Shown here: piece after piece, positions 26,183 through 34,093 of the stretch
Position numbering within the stretch: position 1 is the stretch's first letter
How the letters are laid out: each line of letters begins with the position of its first letter
Source: Treponema sp.
Lineage (GTDB): Bacteria > Spirochaetota > Spirochaetia > Treponematales > Treponemataceae
Assembly: GCA_024402665.1 (NCBI GenBank)
Contig: JAKSTI010000004.1
Location: 45,847-109,846 of the forward strand
Direction: 5' to 3'
Length of the DNA: 64,000 bases
Made by a program: the position numbers and the translations under genes
Notes under the pieces: generated by a model
The model's input: only the letters and a program-made list of their open reading frames with translations
What the model was told of the DNA's origin: nothing
Databases searched by the model: none

Positions 26183-26314
26183 GAAAATACTACCAGTCAG
26201 CCAGCGACTATCAAAACCGCTAGCTAGCGTCGCTACACGCGCAGAACGGCAAGGAAACTATCTTTCCGTCCTGCGAGTGTTTTTGATAGTCGCTGTCTTC
26301 CTTCCCGTATTTTC
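26183..26314. repeat. repeat family A, standard copy (132 bp)
   Basis: Bounded by GAAAATAC and GTATTTTC. Near-terminal arms AGCGACTATCAAAA and TTTTGATAGTCGCT pair over 14 bp, and the central CGCAGAACGGCAAG/CTTTCCGTCCTGCG stem matches the copy at 2776-2951. Compared with that copy the arm changed from CTGTC/GACAG to CTATC/GATAG, a compensatory change that keeps pairing. The frame running through it is not a gene. Confidence 0.8.
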
Positions 26315-26407
26315 GAAATTAAAACTGGAAAAGGTTGATCCCTTCATTTATTCCCATCCGCGAATTTTTATTATAAAATTTTCTTTCTTTTCCCGGTTGA
26401 ATTCTAT

Positions 26408-26497
26408 AGGGGACAGACCCCTACTCAAATCCGAAGCTGCGGTGAAGGGTCCCGGCAAGAGGCATTGGAGTTAGAAGAAAAAAAATCATAGGGGACG
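26408..26497. repeat. REP15 copy followed by a decayed repeat B copy
   Basis: AGGGGACAGACCCCT at 26408-26422 is followed by AAATCCGAAGCTGCGGTGAA and other pieces of repeat B with an internal deletion, then a half REP15 (AGGGGAC at 26490-26496). The order REP15, repeat B, REP15 is the same as at 45372-45504. Confidence 0.7.
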
Positions 26498-26676
26498 AAT
26501 AATTGGGTATTTGTGCAAAATGAACAAAAAAGTATTGAAAAACGAATGATACGCACAAAGGAGATTATTTTTTTTATTTAAAGAGACGATAATTTGGGTT
26601 TTTTAATTGTTTAAGTTTATTCTCCTTGGTAAAACATAGGCATAATTCATTTATTTAATTATGTGGAGGCAGAAAA
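26498..26676 (+). promoter_or_regulatory. leader region of the aminotransferase gene
   Basis: No gene is seen here. An AT-rich stretch holds a TTTGTGC/GCACAAA pair (26510-26516 and 26553-26559) and, near the gene, CATAATT (26641-26647) inverted to AATTATG (26657-26663). A CATAAT at 26641 could serve as a -10 box. TGGAGG lies 9 bases before the ATG at 26677. These are weak signals. Confidence 0.3.
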
Positions 26677-28002
26677 ATGGATTCAAAAGAAATTGCGCAG
26701 ATGCAGACTGAAAATGTTTTATTAGGATGGAGCAGACAGGGCGGACTTAATCCAACTGTTGTTGACCATGCTGAAGGAATTTATATTTACGATACTGACG
26801 GTAAACGTTATGCAGATATGTCATCAGAACAGGTAAACGTTAATGCCGGTTATGGAAATAAAGAGATGACTGAAGCTATTAAAGCTCAGCTTGATAAATA
26901 TGCTTATGTTCAGGGTTCCTGGGGTGCTGAACCTCGCGCTCTTCTTGCAAAATCAATTATAGACAGACTTCCAGATTGTTTTGGAAAAATCTTCTTTACA
27001 AACGGTGGTGCTGATGCTAACGAAAATGCAATCAAAATGGCCAGAATGTATACAGGTCGTTTTAAGGTAATGAGTCAGTATCGTTCATATCACGGTTCAA
27101 CTTTTGGAGCAGGTAACCTTACTGGTGAACCTCGTCACTTTGCGCTTGAACCTGCTATTCCTGGATTCATTCACTTCCGCGGACCATATTCTTATCAGGA
27201 AAAAATTAAGTTTGCAAATGAAGATGAAGAATGTGAATACTATGTAGAAAAACTCCGTGAACAGGTTATTTTTGAAGGTGGTGACAGAATTGCCGCAATC
27301 ATCCTTGAAACAGTAATCGGTTCAAACGGAATCATCATGTATCCAAAGAACTACCTTAAAGGGGTTAGAAAGATTTGTGATGAATTTGGAATCGTAATGA
27401 TTTGTGATGAAGTTATGGCTGGCTGGTATAGAACTGGAAAAATGTTCGCTTATATGAACTTTGACGTAACTCCAGATATGATTACTTTTGCAAAAGGGGT
27501 TAACTCTGGTTATATTCCTCTTGGCGGTGCAATTGTTAAAAATGAAATTGCTCACTTTTTTGATGATAAATATTTGAGCTGTGGTTTAACATATTCTGGT
27601 CATCCATTGGCTTGTGCTGCAGGGGTTGCTTGTCAGGAATTCTACTTGAAAAATGATATTGAAGCTCATGTTCAGAAAGTTGGAAAACATCTTGGAGAAT
27701 TGCTTGAAGATATCAAGAAAAAACATAAGTCAGTTGGTGATGTACGCTACATCGGTTTGTTCTCTGGAGTTGAACTTGTAAAAGACAGAGAAACTCGTGA
27801 ACCATTAGTACCTTGGGGGCAGGATCCAAAAGGAATTATGGGTACAATCACTAAAGAACTTAAGGCTCGCGGCTTCTTCACATATACTCATGAAAACGTA
27901 ATTGTAGTGGCTCCTCCACTTATTATTACAGAAGCACAGTTGGATGAAGAACTTGCAAAACTTGATGAAGTTCTTACAATAGTAGATGAGAAATTTATTT
28001 AA
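26677..28002 (+). CDS. class III PLP-dependent omega-aminotransferase
   Basis: The 441-residue enzyme belongs to the class III (ornithine/omega-amino acid) aminotransferases. It has FTNGGADANENAIKMAR (PLP phosphate loop), YRSYHGSTFG, ICDEVMAGWYRTG and the PLP lysine in ITFAKGVNSGYIPLGG. Enzymes of this subgroup act on terminal amino groups such as beta-alanine or taurine, producing an aldehyde. The adjacent Fe-alcohol dehydrogenase would reduce such an aldehyde, and the M20 ureido-hydrolase downstream could supply beta-alanine, so beta-alanine to malonic semialdehyde is the favoured reaction; taurine to sulfoacetaldehyde is the main alternative. It heads a likely operon with the next two genes. 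Confidence 0.85.
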   Translation: MDSKEIAQMQTENVLLGWSRQGGLNPTVVDHAEGIYIYDTDGKRYADMSSEQVNVNAGYGNKEMTEAIKAQLDKYAYVQGSWGAEPRALLAKSIIDRLPDCFGKIFFTNGGADANENAIKMARMYTGRFKVMSQYRSYHGSTFGAGNLTGEPRHFALEPAIPGFIHFRGPYSYQEKIKFANEDEECEYYVEKLREQVIFEGGDRIAAIILETVIGSNGIIMYPKNYLKGVRKICDEFGIVMICDEVMAGWYRTGKMFAYMNFDVTPDMITFAKGVNSGYIPLGGAIVKNEIAHFFDDKYLSCGLTYSGHPLACAAGVACQEFYLKNDIEAHVQKVGKHLGELLEDIKKKHKSVGDVRYIGLFSGVELVKDRETREPLVPWGQDPKGIMGTITKELKARGFFTYTHENVIVVAPPLIITEAQLDEELAKLDEVLTIVDEKFI

Positions 28003-28019
28003 TTAATGCGAGGTGCAAT

Positions 28020-28508
28020 ATGCGCAGAAAAGACAGGGAAGTTACCGACTTCAATAAAATTGTTGAAATAATCAATAAGTGTGAAGTTATTAGAATAGGG
28101 CTTGCAGATGGGGATTTTCCGTATATTGTACCTTTGAACTTTTCTTATGAAGTGCAGGGAAATCACATAGATTTTTATATACATGGAGCAATGGCTGGAA
28201 GAAAGTATGAGTTGCTTCAGAAAAATATGAAGTGCTCATTTGAACTGGATAATCCTTTGAAAATGGACTATCTGTACGATTGTCACGATATTACAATGCG
28301 TTACGAATCTGTTATGGGTACAGCAAACATTGAGTTTATAAAGGATGAAGATAAAGAAGCTGTTATGCAGGAAAAAATCCTTTCCCGTTATAAAGAAGCT
28401 TCGGAGTTTTCCTGGAATAAAGCTGCTTTAAGCCGTTGTGCAATTGTGAAAATCAGCGTAATTGATATTATTGCGAAAGTGAATCCGATTAAAGGTAGTG
28501 CTGACTAA
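28020..28508 (+). CDS. pyridoxamine 5'-phosphate oxidase-like flavin-binding protein
   Basis: The 162-residue protein has the split-barrel fold of the NimA/PNPOx-like family: MRRKDREVTD, then EVIRIGLADGDFPYIVPLNFSY and FYIHGAMAGRKYELLQKN. Relatives bind FMN, F420 or heme, and include nitroimidazole reductases. Its place between an aminotransferase and an alcohol dehydrogenase suggests either a PLP/FMN-related accessory role or mere co-transcription. It starts 17 bases after the aminotransferase with GAGGTG ahead of the ATG. The exact function is unknown. Confidence 0.75.
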   Translation: MRRKDREVTDFNKIVEIINKCEVIRIGLADGDFPYIVPLNFSYEVQGNHIDFYIHGAMAGRKYELLQKNMKCSFELDNPLKMDYLYDCHDITMRYESVMGTANIEFIKDEDKEAVMQEKILSRYKEASEFSWNKAALSRCAIVKISVIDIIAKVNPIKGSAD

Positions 28509-28532
28509 GAAAAGTTATTTTCGAGGATGAAT

Positions 28533-29690
28533 ATGACTTTTAATTTTACTAGCGCTCCAAGAACTGTTATTGGAGAAGGTGCATTGGAACAGTCTGCTGC
28601 ATACATTTCCGAAATGGGAAAAAAAGCACTGATTGTTACTGGAAAAATAATTACTAAAAGCGGGCTCGTACAAAAACTGCAGGATTTTCTTGTCAGTTTA
28701 AAAATAGATTCTGTTATTTTTAATGATTTACCAGGAGAACCTGATGATTTAATGATAAATGCTGGTCTGAAAATTTATAAAGATCAGCATTGTGATTTTA
28801 TCATTGGGCTTGGAGGTGGGACTCCTTTAGATACTGCAAAAGCAATTGGTGCAATGTCTGTTCTTCCTGGAAATCTGATTGACTATGCAGGAAAGGAAAT
28901 TAAAGGCGTTTTTCCTCCTTTGGTCTTAATTCCAACTACTGCCGGAACAGGGTCAGAAGCAACTAAGTTCTTTGTATATACAGATACAAAAACTGATGCA
29001 AAACTTTTGCTTAAGGGCGATGCACTTCTACCTGAGCTTGCAATTGTTGATTTCAATTACACAATCTCTTCACCAGTTGGAATTACTGTTGCAACAGGTA
29101 TGGATGCATTAACCCATGCAGTTGAAGCTTATACTTCAAAAAAGGCTAATCCATTAACAGATATTTACTGTCTTGATGCAATTAAAAAGATTTTCAAATA
29201 TCTTCCTAAGGCAGCAGCTGATGGTAATGATAAAGAAGCCAGAAGTAATATGGCAATTGCAGCTTATGAAGCAGGAGTTTGTATTAATAATTCCAGCGTA
29301 ACTTTGGTTCACGGAATGAGCCGTCCTATTGGAGCATTATTTCATGTTCCTCATGGTATTTCTAATGCAATGCTTATTGTAGAATGTTTACGTTTTGCAT
29401 TAGATGGCGCTTTGGATCGGTTTGCAATTCTTGCAAAGGAAATTGGCGCTGCCAAAAATGAAGATGATGATAGAGCTGCGGCAGAAAAATTCCTTGTTGC
29501 TTTGGAAAATCTTACAAAGGAATTAAAAATTCCAACTTTAAAAGAATACGGAATTGATATTGCTAAGTTCAAGGCTGTTGAAGAAAAAATGGCATCTGAT
29601 GCAATTGCTTCTGGCAGTCCTGGAAACACAAGAAAAGAAGTTACAAAGGCTGATGAAATTCAGATTTACGAAATTTTGTGCAAAAGATAA
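28533..29690 (+). CDS. iron-containing alcohol dehydrogenase (aldehyde reductase)
   Basis: The 385-residue group III (Fe) alcohol dehydrogenase has the NAD-binding GLGGGTPLDTAKAIG loop near residue 95, TTAGTGSEATKF, and metal ligands in LAIVDFNYT, MDALTHAVEAYTSKKANPLTD and GMSRPIGALFHVPHGISN. It would reduce the aldehyde made by the aminotransferase to an alcohol, regenerating NAD+: 3-hydroxypropionate if beta-alanine is the substrate, isethionate if taurine. The second ATG (28533) is chosen because GAGG lies 6 bases before it; the first ATG at 28527 touches the ribosome binding site. The promoter-hairpin leader of pucR follows. Confidence 0.88.
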   Translation: MTFNFTSAPRTVIGEGALEQSAAYISEMGKKALIVTGKIITKSGLVQKLQDFLVSLKIDSVIFNDLPGEPDDLMINAGLKIYKDQHCDFIIGLGGGTPLDTAKAIGAMSVLPGNLIDYAGKEIKGVFPPLVLIPTTAGTGSEATKFFVYTDTKTDAKLLLKGDALLPELAIVDFNYTISSPVGITVATGMDALTHAVEAYTSKKANPLTDIYCLDAIKKIFKYLPKAAADGNDKEARSNMAIAAYEAGVCINNSSVTLVHGMSRPIGALFHVPHGISNAMLIVECLRFALDGALDRFAILAKEIGAAKNEDDDRAAAEKFLVALENLTKELKIPTLKEYGIDIAKFKAVEEKMASDAIASGSPGNTRKEVTKADEIQIYEILCKR

Positions 29691-29710
29691 CAAAATCTTA
29701 TAAATTCTAC

Positions 29711-29790
29711 TTGTTATAACATGAAAAATTAGTCATAATGTAATAGTATTTTGCAAAGACGCAGAAGGTTTCTTCTGCGTCTTTTTTTTT
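29711..29790 (+). promoter_or_regulatory. pucR-like gene leader: promoter followed at once by a terminator hairpin
   Basis: TTGTTA (29711-29716), 17 bases and CATAAT (29734-29739) form a promoter. Its start point near 29746 is only about 9 bases before a 13-bp perfect hairpin (AAAGACGCAGAAG/CTTCTGCGTCTTT, 29755-29784) with nine T's (29782-29790). The gene's ribosome binding site (AGGAGG) starts 5 bases after the T run, so there is no room for a promoter behind the terminator. The hairpin can end the upstream transcript and also attenuate pucR transcription. Confidence 0.6.
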
Positions 29791-29806
29791 GCTCAGGAGG
29801 TAAAAT

Positions 29807-31003
29807 ATGGCAATAACAGTTCAGAATTTATATAACAACACTCTGAATATTTACAGGCTTAAACTTGTAGCAGGCAGAGAAGGGTTAAATAAAATTGTAA
29901 GCTGGGTTTACTATACTGAAGAACCTGAAACTATAGAATTTATCCGTGGTGGAGAACTGGCAATCACAACAGGATTGAACGTTGAACGTCATAAAATTAA
30001 TACGGGTAAAGATGAAAAAGATTATATTGCCTCATTTCTGGAACAATTGATAAACGAATTTGTAAACAGAAATGCCTCTGGTCTTATTGTAAATGTTGGC
30101 AAATATATAGAAACAATTCCCCAGTCAATAATTTCCCTTTGTGACAGATTGAATTTTCCTCTTTTTACAATTCCATGGGAAATCCATACTATTGATGTAA
30201 TGCAAAGTGTTGGAAACAGAATTGTTGTAGATTCCCAAAAACGTCTTTCTATTGAACAGAGTTTCTACGATGCAATTTTCCATCACAAAAACTTTTCTGA
30301 CATTAATCTTGATAACACTCCTTTTGCAGGAGCCAGTGAATATTCAATTGTTATGATGGAATTTCCTAAAAAAGAATTTGAAGATGAAGATGAATTAAAG
30401 CGTTATGTAGATTATTCTTTTAATCCGAAAACTGGTTTTAGCACAAATGATTTCTGCTGCTTTTTTTGTGATAAAAAAGTTGTTTATATTCTTCATTCTG
30501 ATGGAACAAGGCTTGGGGAAAAGATTGTTCAGCTAACTAAAACAGACAGATATTTTACTAATTCAAAAGTCTCTCTTTCTGGAATCTGCCATTCAATCAA
30601 AGATTTGTCTTATGAATATGAACATGCGGAAGTTGCTTTGAATTTCTGTGATGAAGGAGACTCTTTGAAAACTTATGATTCTCTGGGAATTTATAAGATT
30701 TTTGCAGAAATCAAAAATGTAGCAGTTCTTCAGAAAATGTATGATGATGTGCTTGGTCGTCTTAATGATTACAGTGAGCAGAAAAGGGAAAACTATCTTG
30801 AAACATTAAAACTGTATATTGAATCAAGCGGTAAAATCCAGAAAACTGCTGATGAAAATTTTACACATAGAAACACAATCAACTATCGAATCCATAAGCT
30901 GTCTGAAGTTCTTGGATTAGATTTACAGAGTGGTTCTGTACGATATTTGCTGCAAACTGCTTTTTATATTGGCGATTTTTTATGCAAAATGAACCAAAAA
31001 TAA
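29807..31003 (+). CDS. PucR family transcriptional regulator
   Basis: The 398-residue protein has the PucR N-terminal ligand domain (residues 1-125: SWVYYTEEPETIEFIRGGEL, then LAITTGLNVE), a central GGDEF-like region, and the PucR C-terminal helix-turn-helix (residues 340-385: LYIESSGKIQKTADENFTHR then NTINYRIHKLSEVLGL). Members respond to nitrogenous metabolites such as purine and ureide intermediates and control their catabolic genes. Its place between the aminotransferase/dehydrogenase genes and the amidase/transporter genes makes it the probable regulator of both sides. It has its own promoter-hairpin leader. Confidence 0.9.
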   Translation: MAITVQNLYNNTLNIYRLKLVAGREGLNKIVSWVYYTEEPETIEFIRGGELAITTGLNVERHKINTGKDEKDYIASFLEQLINEFVNRNASGLIVNVGKYIETIPQSIISLCDRLNFPLFTIPWEIHTIDVMQSVGNRIVVDSQKRLSIEQSFYDAIFHHKNFSDINLDNTPFAGASEYSIVMMEFPKKEFEDEDELKRYVDYSFNPKTGFSTNDFCCFFCDKKVVYILHSDGTRLGEKIVQLTKTDRYFTNSKVSLSGICHSIKDLSYEYEHAEVALNFCDEGDSLKTYDSLGIYKIFAEIKNVAVLQKMYDDVLGRLNDYSEQKRENYLETLKLYIESSGKIQKTADENFTHRNTINYRIHKLSEVLGLDLQSGSVRYLLQTAFYIGDFLCKMNQK

Positions 31004-31037
31004 TTTTATATTTGGTTAAATAAAACTATTAGATTTT

Positions 31038-31116
31038 TTGTTCGTATGTTAGATTATTGTCATAAAAGAGATGCAAAGGCGCAGAACTATTTTGTTAGTT
31101 CTGCGCCTTTTTTTTT
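31038..31116 (+). promoter_or_regulatory. amidase/urt operon leader: second promoter-terminator hairpin unit
   Basis: TTGTTC (31038-31043), 17 bases and CATAAA (31061-31066) are followed by a 13-bp perfect hairpin (AAAGGCGCAGAAC/GTTCTGCGCCTTT, 31075-31110) and nine T's (31108-31116); GGAG and the ATG at 31126 follow directly. The layout and several bases (GTCATAA, then GCAAAGRCGCAGAA) match the leader at 29711-29790, although loops differ and the stems carry compensating changes (GAC/GTC against GGC/GCC). Confidence 0.6.
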
Positions 31117-31125
31117 GGAGTTTTT

Positions 31126-31947
31126 ATGAAGTTAGCATTGATTCAAATGAAGGGAACTGTGGAAAACGATGAAAATATTGCAATTGCAGTGCAGCAGATT
31201 AAAGAAGCCGCTGACAATGGTGCAGATTTTGTAGTTCTTCCAGAAATGTTCAGTTGTCCATATAAGACTTCAAATTTTCCTGTTTATGCACAAAGAGATG
31301 GAGATCGTAACTGGCAGGCACTGAGTAAGGCTGCAAGTGAAAATGGTGTTTATCTGGTTGCAGGTTCAATGCCAGAAGTAAGCGATGGAAAGATTTATAA
31401 CACCGCATATGCTTTTGACAGACAGGGAAATCAGATTGGAAAGCACAGAAAAATGCATCTGTTTGATTGCGATATTCCTGGAGGAGCTTTTTTTCATGAA
31501 AGTGAAACATTAACTGCAGGAGACAGCGTTACAACTTTTGAAACAGAGTTTGGAACAATGGGATTGATGATTTGTTTTGATATCCGTTTTCCAGAACTCA
31601 GCAGATTGATGTGTGAGGATGGAGCAAAACTAGTTATTGTTCCAGCTGCCTTTAATATGACAAGCGGACCTAACTGGTGGGAAATTATGTTCCGTACAAG
31701 AGCCTGTGATAATCAGTTTTACATGGCTGGATGTGCACCTGCCAGAGATGTGGATGCTTCATATGTAGCATATGGTCATTCAATCGTTGTAGATCCATTT
31801 GGAAAAGTTCTTTCTGAACTGGATGAAAAACCTGGCATTTTGTATCAGGAACTGGATCTGGCTGAGACAGAAAAATTCAGATCCCAGTATAAGATTTTGA
31901 AATCAAGAAGACTGGATATATACAGTTTGAAGGATATAAGACATTAA
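31126..31947 (+). CDS. carbon-nitrogen hydrolase, omega-amidase (Nit2)-like
   Basis: The 273-residue nitrilase-superfamily enzyme carries the catalytic triad E40 (LPEMF), K109 (HRKMH) and C150 (ICFDIRFPEL). The HRKMHLFDCDIPGG stretch and ESETLTAGD are close to Nit2/omega-amidase, which hydrolyses the terminal amide of 2-oxoglutaramate and 2-oxosuccinamate; N-carbamoyl hydrolases of the same superfamily are the main alternative. It begins the transcription unit carrying the Urt-type transporter, so release of ammonia from an imported amide or ureide is likely. Confidence 0.85.
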   Translation: MKLALIQMKGTVENDENIAIAVQQIKEAADNGADFVVLPEMFSCPYKTSNFPVYAQRDGDRNWQALSKAASENGVYLVAGSMPEVSDGKIYNTAYAFDRQGNQIGKHRKMHLFDCDIPGGAFFHESETLTAGDSVTTFETEFGTMGLMICFDIRFPELSRLMCEDGAKLVIVPAAFNMTSGPNWWEIMFRTRACDNQFYMAGCAPARDVDASYVAYGHSIVVDPFGKVLSELDEKPGILYQELDLAETEKFRSQYKILKSRRLDIYSLKDIRH

Positions 31948-31963
31948 TTTTGGAGGTTCATAA

Positions 31964-33133
31964 ATGAACAGATTAATTAGAATTGCTGCAACAGTTGCAG
32001 TAAGTATGGCACTCTTTTTTGGTTTAAGCAGCTGTGGAGGAAAATCTTCTTCATCAGACAAAATCAAAATTGGTATTTTGTATTCTACAACAGGTAACTT
32101 TTCAATTTCAGAAACACCTATGCAGAATGCTGCAAAAATGGCTGTAGATGAAATTAATGCCGCTGGTGGTATTAAAGGAAAATTAATTGAACCTTTGTAT
32201 GTAGATTATGGTTCAGATCCTGCAATGGCTGCAGAAAAAGCACAGCAGATGATTTTGAAAGATCAGGTTGTTGCTATTGTTGGTACAAACGCATCTAACA
32301 CAAGACTTGCTGTTATTCCAACAATCGAAAAATACAATGGACTTTTGGTTTACAACACATTCTATGAAGGAGAAAAACCATCAAAGAATCTTTTGTATAC
32401 AAACACAGTTCCAAACCAGCAGGTTGCTTCTTTCATTCCTTGGATGATTGAAAACCTTGGTAAAAAGATTTACATCATTGGTTCTGACTATGAATTCCCA
32501 AGAAAATCTATTGCTTTTGCAAAGGAATATATGGCTAAGTTCGGTGGTGAAATTGTTGGTGAAGAATACACACCTACAAATGAAACAGACTTTTCTTCTG
32601 TAATCAACAGAATTAAAGCTTCTGGTGCAGACTGTGTATTCAGTGGTGTTGCCGGTAACTCAGTTGTTCCATTCTATAAAGACTATGTTCAGTATGGTAT
32701 GGATCCAAAAACAACTCCTATCTGTGCAATTGCAGCTCACGAAGGAACAATTAAATCAATCGGTTCTGCTGCTATTGGACATTATGCTTCATTTGGTTAC
32801 TTCAACTCAGTTGATACACCAGAAAGCAAGGAATTTGTTAAAAAATATCAGGACTTGTTTGGTACTACAACAACAGTAACAAACTCTGCAGAAGGTGCTT
32901 ACCACGGTGTTTATCTTCTTGCAAAAGCAATTGAAAATGCAAAGTCACTTTCAACAGAAGATATTATTGCCGCAGCAAGTGGTCTTGAAATTGATACACC
33001 AGCTGGACGTATCAAAATGGATGCAGAAAATCATCACTGCTGGTTGAACACTTATATTGGACAGGTTCAGGAAGATCTTACTTATAAGATTCTTGCTTCA
33101 AGTGATGGTCTTGTAGCTCCAATTCCTAACTAA
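31964..33133 (+). CDS. urtA: UrtA/AmiC-type substrate-binding lipoprotein
   Basis: The 389-residue protein has a lipoprotein signal (MNRLIRIAATVAVSMALFFG then LSSC, lipid-modified C24) and a periplasmic binding domain of the urea/short-chain amide type. Diagnostic segments are ILYSTTGNFSISETPMQNAA, NGLLVYNTFYEGEKPSKNL and TNTVPNQQ, which match UrtA/AmiC/FmdD-like proteins more than leucine-binding LivJ. The expected ligand is a small amide, urea or ureide. It follows the amidase gene by 16 bases with TGGAGG ahead of the ATG; a 13-bp hairpin after it may lower expression of the genes behind. Confidence 0.85.
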   Translation: MNRLIRIAATVAVSMALFFGLSSCGGKSSSSDKIKIGILYSTTGNFSISETPMQNAAKMAVDEINAAGGIKGKLIEPLYVDYGSDPAMAAEKAQQMILKDQVVAIVGTNASNTRLAVIPTIEKYNGLLVYNTFYEGEKPSKNLLYTNTVPNQQVASFIPWMIENLGKKIYIIGSDYEFPRKSIAFAKEYMAKFGGEIVGEEYTPTNETDFSSVINRIKASGADCVFSGVAGNSVVPFYKDYVQYGMDPKTTPICAIAAHEGTIKSIGSAAIGHYASFGYFNSVDTPESKEFVKKYQDLFGTTTTVTNSAEGAYHGVYLLAKAIENAKSLSTEDIIAAASGLEIDTPAGRIKMDAENHHCWLNTYIGQVQEDLTYKILASSDGLVAPIPN

Positions 33134-33163
33134 GAAAAACAAACATACTAAAAATTAATTAAG

Positions 33164-33196
33164 AACTTTGCAGAGGTTTTGGGCCTTTGCAAAGTT
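33164..33196 (+). terminator. partial terminator or stabilising hairpin between urtA and urtB
   Basis: AACTTTGCAGAGG and CCTTTGCAAAGTT pair over 13 bp with one mismatch around a 7-base loop, followed by only four T's. Such hairpins after the binding-protein gene often keep its mRNA level above that of the permeases. Confidence 0.55.
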
Positions 33197-33219
33197 TTAT
33201 GCTAAATATAAGGATTTTT

Positions 33220-34083
33220 ATGAGTCTATTTTTACAACAGTTACTAAATGGAATCAGTAATTCATCGGTTCTTTTTTTGACAACCATCGGCTTAGTAATC
33301 ATCTTTGGAATGATGGATGTAGTAAACAATGCCCACGGTGAATTTATTATGATTGGCGCTTATACAGCCTGTGTTGCCGTAGGTACTTTCCATATGCCAT
33401 TCTGGATTGCAGTTATTTTTGCCGCAGTCCTCACTGGTATGATTGGAATGATAATTGAACATCTTTTAATTAAGAAATTGTACGGAAAAGTTGCAGAAAC
33501 ATTGCTTGTAACTTTTGCGCTTGAATATATTATTCAGCAGATAGTCAGAATGATATTTGGTCCTGAAAATAAGACACTTGATGTTCCTGTTCAGGGACAG
33601 TTGATTATGGGTGATGTATCTATTCCTTACTATAATCTTGTTCTTATTGGAATGGCAATTTTTGTTTTAGCATTTACACTTATTCTCTTCTATAAAACTA
33701 CATTTGGTATGCAGCTTAGAGCCATTACTCAGAACAGCAGCATGACACAGTGTCTTGGTGTAAATGTTTCAAAAATCAATTTATTTACTTTCGGATATGG
33801 TGCAGCACTTGCAGGTTTGTCAGGTGCGTTGATTGCTCCAATAAAGAGCGTATTCCCAGGAATGGGCCCTTCTTTCAACGTAGACGGCTTCCTTGTTGTA
33901 ATTCTTGGTGGCTTGAACTCAATTATTGGTGCTTTTGCAAGTTCTTTTGTTATCAACGAATCAATCACAATTATGTCTGGTTATATGAGTCAGATTATTT
34001 CAAAACTTTTGATCTTTGTTGTAATCATCGTAGTTATCCGCTTCAGACCAAATGGTTTGTTTGCTTCAAAGGAAAAGAGATAG
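33220..34083 (+). CDS. urtB: branched-chain amino acid/urea-type ABC permease (UrtB)
   Basis: The 287-residue protein is a LivH/UrtB-type permease with about eight hydrophobic helices and the family motifs VIIFGMMDVVNNAHGEFIMIGAY and GYGAALAGLSGAL, followed by ILGGLNSIIGAF. The ATG at 33220 follows AAGGA by 5 bases; an upstream in-frame ATG at 33187 lies in the hairpin arm and is unlikely. It is shorter than cyanobacterial UrtB proteins, which carry an extra N-terminal domain. Confidence 0.88.
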   Translation: MSLFLQQLLNGISNSSVLFLTTIGLVIIFGMMDVVNNAHGEFIMIGAYTACVAVGTFHMPFWIAVIFAAVLTGMIGMIIEHLLIKKLYGKVAETLLVTFALEYIIQQIVRMIFGPENKTLDVPVQGQLIMGDVSIPYYNLVLIGMAIFVLAFTLILFYKTTFGMQLRAITQNSSMTQCLGVNVSKINLFTFGYGAALAGLSGALIAPIKSVFPGMGPSFNVDGFLVVILGGLNSIIGAFASSFVINESITIMSGYMSQIISKLLIFVVIIVVIRFRPNGLFASKEKR

Positions 34084-34093
34084 GGAGGTTAGA

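Noticed and set aside
26181..26474. 97-codon open frame on the plus strand
   Set aside because: It runs entirely through repeat A, REP15 and repeat B; it has no ribosome binding site and its product is low-complexity translation of the repeats.
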